Of a stretch of 64,000 nucleotides of DNA, positions 47,106-58,377 are shown one piece after another; the stretch's first letter is position 1; each line of letters begins with the position of its first letter. The DNA lies in NCBI GenBank assembly GCA_028583415.1, contig CM053267.1, forward strand, positions 46,789,390-46,853,389. The letters run 5' to 3'. Source of the DNA: Protea cynaroides. Its lineage: Eukaryota; Streptophyta; Magnoliopsida; Proteales; Proteaceae. Both the position numbers and the translations under genes were made by a program. The notes under the pieces were generated by a model. The model saw only the letters and a list, made by a program, of their open reading frames with translations. It was not told the DNA's origin and ran no database searches.

Positions 47106-49452
47106 TGTTGGAACCTTGGACAAGTTGTGATGCTGCCAAAGATCTTTGTATTGTATGTGTTGTCATTGTTGGCAACCTCTAGACAGTTAGCGGGATGACA
47201 TGAAGGAGAGAGAATGTCGCCAGGCACGCAGAGACCGAGTGGATTGCACAAGTGGGACGAGTGGACAGCTCCCGAGCATAGCATAGCCAGTCAGACAGCA
47301 GCAAGCATGGTCAGACAGGTGGACAGCTCTTATCTGAGAGAGAAAGAAGAGAGAGAGTGTCTATAGGACTCTCTGACAGACAGGGTGACTAGGCAGTCAA
47401 GACAGGGTGACTGGATTGATGAAGCAGCCGAAGAGAATGAAGCCCAGTTGATGAGCAAATCCAGCTGCAGAGAAAGAAAGAAGAGAGAGAAAATGGAGGA
47501 GAGAGAAAGAAGAGAGAGAGTGGGTGGGGACCAGATGGGTCCCACTTTGGATGGCCGAGCCGGCATGGCGGCCGACCTTGGCCGGGAGGGCCGATGCCCA
47601 TGGCAACAGGCCGGCGGGGCATGCGCACATGCCAAGCACGGCGGGGCATGCGCACGGGCCATGCACCGCAGGCCACGCACGCAGGGCCACGCAGCCAGCA
47701 GCCCCGCGCCGCAAGGCCATGCCGCGGCGCGGAAGAACATGCGCGCGCGCGGCAAGCCGGCGCCGCACGCAAGGCATGCCGCGCGCAAGGCTTGCTCGGC
47801 AAGACGCACGCAGAGCGAGCCCGCGCCCGCCAGCAAAGCCCGGCGCCCGCGCCGACGCAAGCAAGCCAACACGCGCGCGCCGCAGCGGCAAGCCGGCGCC
47901 GGCGCGCGCGCAAGCCGGCGCGCGGCGCATGCGCCGGGCGGAGGCATGCACGCAACCTATTCGATGAAATGCCGCAATGAAGAAAAATGTCCGAACCTTC
48001 TTCGGAAAAAATCGACTTACAGGGCATTACCACTCATTCACAGGGGTATTTTGGTCATTTTGAAAAGAGCATATTCCATATGGGAGGCTTGGATCAAGCC
48101 ACGACAGCGAGATTTTCCAAATGGAGGGTTTGCAAAAAGGCGGGATTCGGTGTAGCGTCGGATTTGCGCTAGGATTCCATCGCGCAGTCTCTCATTGGTC
48201 GGGAGCAAGTTAAAACAGTGAATTGCGAATCACGGAAGCGGATCCGTGATTCGGTGGAGCGCGCATAAAGCGCGCACGCGCAGAAGATGCGCATCTAACG
48301 GCCGAGATGCATTCTGATCGCGCCTGACGCGATGAGGCCGATCGGACGGATCCGAGGAGATCCCGCCACTCTCTGACCGATCAAACGGTCAGATTACGAA
48401 GATTCTCTCTCCACCAATCAACGAACGCAATGATGTACGTTGCGTCAGATGCGGCGTCGCTATGGTGCGTCGCGGCGCACCGAATCAAGGCTGGAGATTC
48501 CATTTGGAATAATCTCACTGGCCGAACTTCTTTTGGCCATATCTTGGCCGTCCGAACTCCGATCGAGGTGATTCAAAAGCCCACGATCTTCTCTCTCCGA
48601 GTAGAAGACTTTGGGAGTGGTTTGAGCTCGAGTTGAAGGCCTATAATGGTGATTTTGAAGGAAACCCTCCATTGAAGCTTCTCCAAGAGAGAGAGAGACT
48701 CCTACTGCCTATGTGAGGCAATGAAAGCTTCGTTGAAGCTTGAAGAGAGTGTGTGGACCTACTGTGAGTGTCCAATGGAGTCATTGTGGTGAATAATGAG
48801 CTATGCAGCCCGAGAAGAGGTCGAAATGCTAGCTCAGAGAGGCTTGTATCAGTAGTGAGCAAGACCGGGAGGTAAACTCTCACGCAGATCCTTTTTTTTT
48901 TGTATCAGTGCTATATGGGAAGGGTTTGTATGAATATTTAATACACTTTGTATAACCTGTCAAGTGGGTTCTTGACTGGAGTTGGGGTAGGTGCCTCGAG
49001 CATAGTTGTAACTGTGAATGCGGTTGATGTTGTAGCATCGGGGTTGTGGGTGCAACCGTAGCATTACTGTTGAGTATTGGGTATATACGAAACCCTGGTT
49101 AGGGTATTGCCCCGTGGAGTAGCCATCACAGTGTGTGATTGGTGAACCACGTTATATCGTGTGTCATGTGGATGATATTGTGTGTGCATTAGAAGTTTGT
49201 GTGCTGCAGGTTTGGGTGTACACACTTGGCAGGCCAAGCCCCTGGTATGGATACCTGTGGGTGTGTGGTTGGTGTATGCATGAAATGTGTTTGACAGATT
49301 GTCTGTGAGAACCTCAAGTAGTTAGCTCAAGGCAACACAGCACAAAGTAATCATCATCTCTTGGCAGCCACTTGCATAGCATCAGGCCATATCTGAATAG
49401 TAGAAAGGAATTTTAGTGGTCACTGATTCACCCCCCCCCCCTCTCAGTGTCA
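47106..49452 (+). repeat. SIRE-like copia 3' LTR
   Basis: Starts tgttggaaccttgg directly after a polypurine tract and ends gattcacccccccccctctcagtgtca. No primer site follows, so this is the 3' LTR. Its 2.35-kb length is unusual for copia in general but fits the SIRE/Maximus group. A TATA-like gaatatttaatacactttg region lies near 48930. The core at 47560-47960 is extremely GC-rich. Confidence 0.6.
47560..47960. repeat. GC- and CpG-rich core of the LTR
   Basis: About 400 bases made of gcgc, gccggc, gcatgcgc and cgcacg words in an otherwise AT-rich window. Open frames of 128-256 codons run through it on both strands with Ala/Arg-rich products. They follow from the composition and are not called as genes. 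Confidence 0.8.
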
Positions 49453-50210
49453 ACCTGGGAATCACAAAGCCCAAACAAGGAGAACCCCACTCTCATCACC
49501 AACCTTAGAGAACTGAGACAAAAGTAGTTCCTGATGAATCAGAACCACCAACGAGAATAGTGAAGACCCTGGGAGCCTCGCTATCATGAAGGACTGGCAA
49601 GGTCTCTACAATGGAGGCCTCAGAGCCTCTCGCCATTAGAGGCTTCAGAGCCTCGCGAGGATGGAAACCTGGACGTCTCAACAGTATGGAGGCCTCGACA
49701 ACGACCTAGCATAGAAGCCTCGGTGTCTCTCCAGAGCGGACCTCATCATATAAGTTCGCATTCCAACTGTACTGTAACGTACGAGTGGGGCCCATCTCAA
49801 TAAATACAGAGATCAAACTCCCCCCAGACATCCGCCAAGGGGAAGTCAACAGAATCCTGAGAAAGAGATCCTATTATCCGAATGACTCAGCAGAAGATTA
49901 CCTAATCACCAAATCAATGGGCGTGAATCACGTTCCAATGAGGACATTCCCCCACGACAGAAGACATGTCCAGATCCCACATCCAGGTCACTCCCAACCT
50001 ATAAATAGAAAAAGCATACCTAGGTAATCATATGGACATTCTCCTAGCACTCAAGCTCAGAGCAAGTTAGCTACACGAGTCCCCTTAATTCAAAGGGACG
50101 AGTCCCCTTAATTCTTACCTATCCCATACTACTTGTCCCTTGAACTGACTTAGGCATCGGAGTAGCCAAAGGGTATCTCCACCTGACCATCACTACAGTG
50201 TCCTCTTTCC
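49453..50210 (+). mobile_element. Probable gypsy LTR fragment
   Basis: It has ctataaatagaaaaag near 49999 as a TATA-like site and cttgaactgacttaggcatcggag near 50135. The latter is a phrase that I associate with U5 of plant gypsy LTRs and is similar to 38555-38600. A short gaggcctcagagcctc repeat occurs at 49610-49720. The ends are not defined. Confidence 0.4.
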
Positions 50211-50678
50211 CTTTGCAAGAAATGCAAGCGAGCTAAAGATCAATCCGATTTGAGACGACAACAGTAGGAAAAGAAAATGTATACATATCCAGCCTTAATA
50301 CACAATCACTTGCCACAGTTGCAAGTGTTTCACTAGTTCCACATCCCCTTATAGCAATAGATTCCCATCTTGTTCATGGCACTTGGTCCCGTTCATATCC
50401 TTTCTTAGCCTTGAAGGATTTGTTTTGAGTTTTAAACCGAAACTCATGAAACTAATAGCAGGAATATTGTCCCTCAGTATTTGTTTTTGGTAGAACATTG
50501 TGATTTAGACTTTGCTTCTTTTTTTTTTCTTTTTTCCTAGTGGTCTCTTCCTTCTGGGGTACATTTTATATCTACCTCTGATCTTGCATTCCATTTTCAA
50601 CCCAGTAAGTGTAAACCAGAGTTGAGTCCATGACTTCACTATTATAACATGATTAAAAGACTCATAACATAGCTAATG

Positions 50679-50723
<45 letters not shown>

Positions 50724-51119
50724 TCCCTTGTGGAAATCTATTTGATTGTATCGAAAGGCCCAATGAATTGGGATTTTCCTATTGGGCCAGGTCATTTTGG
50801 GGCAAGCGGATCATTTATCATAAAGAAAATGAGCTTCAAGAGAATGATTCAGAGTTCTTGTAGAGTGAAACCATGCAGTACCAGACACGAGATAGATCTT
50901 CCAAAGAACAAGGCTTTTTTCGAATAAGCCAATTCATTACGGGTATCTAGACGTTTGGTCTAACTAATCCTGCAGACCCATACTGACCCCACAACTGCAT
51001 GGATCGGGTCATTCTAGAGTTGAAAGAGAACCATTCCACTTGCACCCATAGCAGGAAAGAAAGAACACTTAACACTCTTGTATGAGTAGCCCCAAGGCAG
51101 ACGTGTAGAGTTGGAGATG
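50211..51119. other. No gene; CT microsatellite at 50680-50719
   Basis: No exon recognised. The CT run gives a false Leu/Ser open frame at 50676. Confidence 0.45.
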
Positions 51120-51850
51120 TGTATGTGTGTGTTGTTGCCTAAGCCACATAGACTATATAGGATTAAGGTGGTGTTTTTTTATTTTTTTATTTTATTTTAT
51201 TTGTGCTAGGGTTTTGAGACAGAGTTTGTTGTTGCACTTCTGTGCGTTCTTGAGAGATCTCCGTTGTATTACATCATTTACATAGTAAATCATCTTTATT
51301 TTCTCCTGTGGATGTACCACATTGCGTTGGTGTGTGAACCATATAAAATCTCTATCACCTTTGCTTAAATCATTTTGGTTTCGTCGTGTTCCTTGGCATT
51401 TCTGTTAACAATTCCCTCTTTAATTTTCAAGAATTTTGAAGCTTATGAGAGTATTATTACTCTTTTTTAAGCTGTCCTCGTCCTTATTTCATGGTCATCC
51501 ATTTTAGACATTATCTTCTAGTATGGATTGGTCTATTGGGTTATTCCTTTTTAGGATCATATTATAGACTTCGCTTAAATTTTTTTTTTTTTCTGATATT
51601 GAGAATTTTATTCTAGTGTTTGATCCCTATTTAGCAAATGTTCCTGTCTTAGTTTTTCTTTGGCTCTTTCATAATTGCCTTTTAATTCTTTTAATTAGAG
51701 AAATGCATTTGCAGCTATTTTTTTTAACCCAATTCTCATTTTTTGTTTAATTTTATTATTTGTAATTAACAGATGGACATGTCATGTAATGGATTAGGTC
51801 ACTCATGACTTGTAACTATTGATTTGTTCATATATTTATTCCATTTTATA
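51120..51850 (+). repeat. Duplicated segment containing a copia LTR end, copy 1
   Basis: It begins with gttgttgcctaagccacata and includes gtgttcttgagagatct, ctcctgtggatgtaccac, gtgaaccatataaaa and ctgttaaca, a copia-like U5 ending at about 51413. The match with the copy at 63330-64000 continues at least 430 bases beyond the LTR end, so the whole segment was duplicated. Confidence 0.7.
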
Positions 51851-53070
51851 GGGAACAGTACCATCCTGTGCATCTCATGTTTAGGCATTTTCTTTTCATT
51901 CCGATTAGGTGTAATGAAGTTATTTTTTGTTTTGTTTTTTTTTTGTTTTTGTTTTTTTAAATGTAATAAAGAGAGAAAAAGAAGAATACAATAAGTACAG
52001 ACCCTAAGGGAAACAAAGAAGAGAACAAAAGGTCGAGGAAGGTAGTAACTCAAATGAGTCTTAATTTAAGCCCCAAGAAGACAAAATCTGTCGGTCTCTC
52101 TCCGTAACTGATGTTAAGTTTCCATATTAATAGCTTAAATTATTAAGTGGAGGATTCTCAAGTATATAAGGTATCTAAGATTCCAGACTTGACCAATATA
52201 GGATTATTCCCAACATCTGGATCCAGAACATTAAAGTGATTCACCATTATAGCGATTTAAAAAATAATGGAAGAAAAAAAAAATCTAATTGATTGAACCG
52301 AAAAAAGAGGTCCCACCTCCTCAAGTTTCTTTTACACCAAAGATTTTCTAATTCCTGAACAGTAGATACGGAATCCATGTTGCTTGTTAGTTTTTTGTTT
52401 TTTTGTTTTTTTTTTTTTTTTGTTTTTTTGTTTTTTTTGTTTTTTTTTGTTTTTTTTTTGTTATTGGTGCAAGATACTTGATTCATGTTTTAATGAATAT
52501 CTATTTTTATATGATTTGCTTTTCAGAGTGAATAAGATGTATTCTTCATATTTTGAGTTTATTTTTTTTTATTATTAGATCTAATCTTTTCTATGGCTCC
52601 CAACTACTTTATATATTTTTTAATTATGCTTTCCATTTAGTTATATTATGAGAAAGTCAATGGACGAAAGATGAGACCCTTAGAACTGTCATTTCCAGTT
52701 GCAGTGATAAAGTCGCCACCAAAAAAAAAAAAAGTGCAGTGAATAATAGTAATATTAATCAAAGTAATCTTAATTCCAATTGGAGCAAGAACTGATACAT
52801 TTCTTGTGTGCTTTGATTGGTACTTCGAATTTCTAAAATTGTGAGTGAATGAAAAGGGGTCAAGATTCCATGTACTCGGTTTGTTCGTGCTATCTGGAAT
52901 TTTTCATACAACCAAAGTGTTATATGGTAGAAGGAAAATTTTCTATTAAAACAAGTCACGTTAGTAGATGCTGGATATTACAAAGTTCTGTCAACTATGG
53001 AGAGAAATGGATCACACTGTCGTACGTGTCGTTGATAAGGCCTTCTTGACTATGGAGTTAGCTATCATAT
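51851..53070. other. No gene; T-rich low-complexity stretches
   Basis: It contains runs such as 52390-52460 made almost only of T and G, which give a false Phe-rich frame, and an A-run at 52718. No exon recognised. Confidence 0.45.
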
Positions 53071-54364
53071 TCACCTCCTAGCTAGACTGGAATTCAGTTT
53101 TTTGGGTGTTTTCTCTAGATCTGCCTGATCATCATTTGGTTCTTTGTGAATATCCCGTTTCCTGTAGATGAAGTACAACACAAGTTGGAAAAGAGACAGG
53201 GGCCAACCCAAGAGATTTGGAATCTGCAAAGAACATTTTAATTATATTTGCTTAGAAACTAATTAAGAAGACTAAAATAGCTTAAAATCACATATATACA
53301 AACATAATTTACCGCAATGAAAGGATCGTGGCCTAATAATCCATATGGCCCCCACATTGAACTGTTGAGAAATGAGAATAAGGATAAGTTGAATGGCATG
53401 TATTCCACACTCTTTGTCTGTACCACTTGCTTCTGCAATTATTTTACATTTGGAGTTATGTGTATAGAGAGAGGAAGAGAAGGGAGGGTATGAAAGATGG
53501 ACCAACGTCGATTCTATCCTAAAGGAGGAGGAGCAAAGAAAGAGTACAAACCACAACCACCAATGGAGCACCATACATCCCTATAGAGAAGACAAGACTG
53601 ATGCTCCCGACGAATAACTTCCGGTGATGGCGATCATGCAACACAAATGTTGAGACTAATACAGTGATGGAGACCACCACGATCACAGCCACCACCATCA
53701 AAGTAACCATTCTCTGCACTTTGAATTTTAATATTAACATGCATTCTGTTTAATTATGATAAAACAAATGTAAATATTTTTGCCGGAACTAGCTAGAACT
53801 GATGAATATATAGAGAAGCTTGCCTTTCCCCTTGCTGAAGTAAACCAAAAATAAATGAGAATGAAGGAGGACTGAAGAAGTATTCCAACACCACAAATAG
53901 TGACTAAAGTGATATTTTCCCACTTGTAGCTTACAACAGGTAACCCATACCAGAAGTAGAGTAGAACTGTCAATAGAGTAAAAACATAAGGTACACTGGA
54001 AAATTCCTCAGTGCTTCTCTTCCTTATGACCCTTTTAAATGTAAATCTGTATGTGATGAACAACAACAGAAGACACGAATATATAAGTTAAAGCATCAAA
54101 TGTACATAAGATAATAAGGAACTAGCTAGCTAGTATAAAGTACTAGTGCTGGTCTTTAAATAGTTACATTGGTGCTGCATAGAGTAGAACAGATGTGACA
54201 TTCCCTGCAAGACTTAGAATGAACAATTTTCATGCATTAGTTCAGTCTTTATTATCAGACATAGGTGGTGCAAATAAGAAGATGCCACAGGTTAAGAAAA
54301 TAATAGAACAAGAAGGTACGTACGTACCAGCAATTCCAAATGCTAAATGTAATTTATCTTCCAT
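53071..54364 (-). CDS. SWEET3-like: SWEET3-like sugar transporter, apparently complete
   Basis: Six exons on the minus strand: 54328-54364, 54168-54204, 53824-54046, 53552-53713, 53313-53432 and 53071-53223. The frame stays open and gives 243 residues, a normal SWEET length. Motifs include MEDKLHLAFGIAGNV, KRSTEEFSSVPYVFTLL, FWYGLPVVSYKWENITLV, DRHHRKLFVGSISLV, MYGAPLVV and KSVEYMPFNLSLFSFL, giving two MtN3 three-helix repeats. The nearest Arabidopsis relative I recall is SWEET3 of clade I. SWEETs let sugars cross membranes down their gradient. Intron 3 uses a GC donor (aaag/gcaagc). The C-terminus differs from that of the sister copy because a duplication breakpoint at about 53092 adds a short new tail (LNSSLARR). 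Confidence 0.85.
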
Positions 54365-55720
54365 TTTTCCACTCGGGATGTAATGAGTGACTTGGGGAAG
54401 GAAGTATATAGGATACACAATACTTTCTCAAATCCTCATGGCACCTGGAAGGGGTATAAATAAGGCTCTTTATGTACAAAAACTAGAGAGAGAGAAAGAG
54501 AGAGAGAAGAGAGAGAGATCAAACGATAAAGAGAATGTAGAAAAGAGGGAATCAAGTTTTCTTTTTTGTTATTTGCTCATCGAGGTAGAAATGTCAAAGG
54601 AGTTCCACCAAGCATGTTCTACAACACTGATTAGGATTTTTGAGTCAGAAATCCCGTAATATACATACATTCAGAGTCCGTATCCTTTCCTTGCACAGAG
54701 AGCTTCATGGGACCTCAGGACCTCATCCCCATTCAGAATAGACTAGGTGATTGACAATTCCAACCATTATATGAATAAGAAATTGTTTGGATTCGGTGCC
54801 ATATATGTTGAATTTCCGTAAAAAAATTCAACTTGGTAGGAAAACCACGCATGCGGACAGAGTATTAACGTAAGCCATGGAATGATGTTTTCATCCTTCA
54901 GCCAAACTTTCATGTAGAAAATGTAAAAATGTGAACAGAAGCTTGCTCACTAAGTCTTCCAATTCCATTACATAAAGAAGAACATATATATAATGTTCAT
55001 CATCATGCTCCAACGAATATGGTTATTTTATAATATGTTTGAATATCTCAAAATGCCAAATTCGAATGTTCTATTAAAACCAACAGAGTAAACCCATGTG
55101 AGGCCAAGCTTAATTTGGCCCACAAAGATCTCAAATTGCAGAAATGGATGCTTCTTTTACTATCTTAAATGGTTTCTCCTTCAAACGAAAAGTTGGGTTC
55201 TAAGGAATAAATTTACAATATTCCTTTATCTGTTGCCTAACGTTCATATTCTCTGGCTTACATCACTCAATAAAAAAAAAATTTATTTTATTGTTATTAT
55301 TATTTTTTTGGATGAATTTGTCTTCTATAGCTTTATTATGTGAACAGTGTTTTTAAATATAAAAAGTTCGATTAATTCAAAAGGAACCACCGATTGCCTT
55401 TCATTTTTGTTCCTTAACTTAAGTACGTGAATCCTTCTATTTAGATAATCTCTTCCATATTAACGGATAAGGAGCTTTTCCCTTTATTGATTAATCCTTA
55501 TTGTCCAATCACACGGTTGAAAAAAGCATCTTTTTTTTTTATAAATAAACACAGATCATTCTGTTATGATTATACACAACACCACCCCAAAAAAAAAAAA
55601 AAAAAAAAAAAAAAACCAATACTGTTATGATTATAAAAAAAAATTATAATAAACAACCTATTTTAACAGTATGCCAAAAGAAATCACATAATAATATAAT
55701 AATCATAATTGTTTTTCTTA
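54365..55720. other. Upstream flank of the SWEET gene, duplicated
   Basis: Matches 42445-44530 without the two 243-bp MITEs. Shared phrases include gtcaaaggagttccac, cagagtccgtatc and ccaaccattatatgaataa. A GA-rich run lies at about 54485-54520 and an A-run at 55588-55615. A possible TATA (ctatatac on the minus strand) lies near 54405, about 40 bases before the start codon. Confidence 0.55.
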
Positions 55721-56024
55721 AAAGCCCCTTTGATTCCTTATTCCATGCAAAGGGTTTGGTTAATTGTGAGAATAATCATAATCCAAGTTGCCAATTTGCT
55801 ATTTTAATAGTCACATGGAATAATACAGATCAAGGATCCTATTGATTCTTCTCAGGTCCGACATTTTTTACCAGAGCCTCCTTTTTTTTTTTTTTTGCAC
55901 TTAGAGATTGAGAGGACATAGGAGGCCCTCAGCCAAAGCTGTAACTTAATTTTCATAAGAATGAAATATTTCAACTTGAAGATATTTTATTTAGATTGCT
56001 ATTTCTTTTTCTTAGCAGAATATA

Positions 56025-56420
56025 TGTTTGCTTGTACTTGATTATGTTTGGAGCCTACCATTACTTGTTACATGTGATGTAACTTTTGCTCGTGTTGGAA
56101 CCTATTATTATCGCACATGGCACAATTGCTCTTATGGAGCCAATTACTTTTTTGTTGGTGCTAGAACCTATTATTTTTAGCTCGTGTTGGAGCCTACTAT
56201 TTCTTTGCTTGTGTTGGAACCTATTGTTTCTTTGTTAGTGTTGGAGTCTTACTACCATTAACTATGTTCATGTTAGAGTCTACTACCATTTAACTATGCT
56301 CGTGATGGAGTTTTACTACTGCGTCTACATGCTTGCACTTGATGATGCTTATCTATTTGCTTATGATGGAGTTTATGAAGTCTACTACTGACTACTGCCT
56401 ATTTGCTTGTGATGGCCTAC
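56025..56420 (+). repeat. Degenerate minisatellite, about 35-45 bp unit
   Basis: The phrase gctcgtgttggagcctacta, with variants (gtgttggaacctatta, catgttagagtctacta, gtgatggagttttacta), recurs about ten times, separated by short T-rich spacers. Confidence 0.65.
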
Positions 56421-57974
56421 CGTATGTGAAGATGGTATTCAGCAATAATATTCAACAACAATGCGATTTGTTTGGTTTACTACTATCTAATGTGATCTGG
56501 TTCAAAGCAACATTATGCTGTCTAATGCAGAGTTATTTACTATTACAATACATTGATGCTACTACTTACTACATATGCCTATGATACTGCTGCTTCAATC
56601 TACCTTTCTTGGGTAGAACCTATAATGATGCTGCTGATGATTAGTGCTTGTGAGTTGGTATTGCTATTAGAGAAGTTCTATTTGTGCTTCTTGGCGTCTT
56701 TGACAGTCATATCTTGAAGACCGATGTTGTAGTTGATATATGTTCTTGTTATTCCAAGATGGAATTACAACTTGAGGAGTGTTAAATTTGCTGTATATTC
56801 CAAACTAGAGTATATTCTAAGTAACTGGGGAGTATTGAGATAACATAGTCGATTTCCACTATGTGGTGTCGATAAAGTCCTATTGTGTTTAGTCTTACGT
56901 TTAGGCCCACACAAAATTGCTAACAGCCACATTTGAAATCATTTTTCAAATCACCACGTGTATGATTAGTGACGAAACAGAAGATTTCTTCTTATAGTCG
57001 TGACACCTCAGATCCGATATATTCACATCGGTATAATCCAAATTGAAATCAATGTCTTATTTCGGCAAGGCATTGACGCCCCTATCATAGCATTTCTTTT
57101 TAATAAAAGATTCATTGAGAATCCCACAGCAGCCATGATTAGACGAATCGATTCCAATCTTGTAGTAGATAACATATGGTTTAGAGTAACCCATGTGTTA
57201 CCCTATGTGTTGCCACGTGTCCTACACTTTCTAGAATACTCTAATGGTCACTACTGTATTACAAAGATAGAGTGGGCTGTGGGCCGCCTCTTACAATACA
57301 TTATAACTAAGAACTAACTGGACTAGATTACAGAAGATAGGTGGGCTGTGGGCTGCCTCTTACAACTCATACATTACTATGAACTAGCTGGACCGCATGA
57401 TGGTGTTGAACCATCATTCTCAATAATTAGAACTCCTTCATTTGCTATTACCTGATGAGAATACCCTCTTGAATGGATTAGGCTATTTAGGGACATTGGA
57501 ATTTGAATTTTATTTCACAGAGGAGATGGACAGAAATGAGTATATATTGAGAAAGTAAATTGGTTCTCTTTCTTTGTGTAATTAGAATTAAATTCTTTGG
57601 GTTTTATGGAAGTTTTGTCAGGTTTAACCGACACACACCAAGCCTCAGATCAATTTCAAGTATAAAATCTCATATTTAAAGGAAAAAAATATTAATTAAT
57701 TCACAATTGGAAGTATAATAAAACTCTACAAGCTGGAAATGATAAGTGGTATTTCAAATTTAACAAAAATACTGGTACTGCTTTGTTGTATTTCAGTCCA
57801 TGTTCAAGATATTGGTGTCAATTTTAAATCTATCGGAAATATCGGATCCACAATCCGACTCCATTGAACTTATACATCGATCTGATTCAGATCGGATTGA
57901 TTTTGAACATGACTAATATGGTATTTAATACTTAGATTTAGAACCATAGTCCAGACAAACGTCTTCCCCTTTTC
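56421..57974. other. No certain gene; possible copia LTR start
   Basis: At 56770-56790 aacttgaggagtgttaaattt looks like a worn polypurine tract and copia LTR start. A 105-codon frame at 57000-57317 is not recognised. A gtgggctgtgggcngcctct phrase is repeated at about 57270 and 57340. Near 57800-57950 are words like those of hAT-type MITEs (gatttagaacc). Confidence 0.35.
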
Positions 57975-58377
57975 ATGTGAAATTGTTTTGGTTAAAAAAA
58001 GTTTACTTGTTTTACACCCATCTCCAATATTGAGAAACAAACTATGACGGACGACTGCAGTGCTACCTAGTCTTGCAACTATTGGATTGGAATCTTGACA
58101 GCATTGGGGCGACGTCTTTACATGGAAATGCTCCTGGTGAATATAAGATCCAATGATTGAAATTTTTTTATTGCCTCCCACGTACAATTCCCTAAAATCT
58201 TTCCTTTTATATTAATCCAATCCTCTAGAGGTGAGTCCTACACTCCATAGATGGTGATAGGATTGAGGGAGGATACATATCCGTACAGGTGAACTGAACT
58301 CGATTATATATATATACAAAGAGGGGACGAGGTACCACAGACAAGCTATTTCATTTTCAGACAATCAATAGAAGAAG
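57975..58377 (+). promoter_or_regulatory. 5' flank of the F-box gene with a TATA-like run
   Basis: Conserved with 35500-36089. The run tatatatatac at 58304-58315, about 65 bases before the ATG, is the likely core promoter. The equivalent TA run in the pseudogene is expanded to about 80 bases. Confidence 0.5.

Noticed and set aside
47330..48155. Long open frames (up to 256 codons) on both strands in the GC-rich LTR core
   Set aside because: Several frames are open at once, the products are Ala/Arg/Pro low complexity, and all lie inside a retrotransposon LTR. They follow from the base composition.
50676..50927. Leu/Ser-rich 83-codon frame
   Set aside because: Starts in a CT microsatellite and has no homology.
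52247..52578. Phe-rich and Lys-rich frames
   Set aside because: Produced by the T/G homopolymer stretch at 52390-52460.
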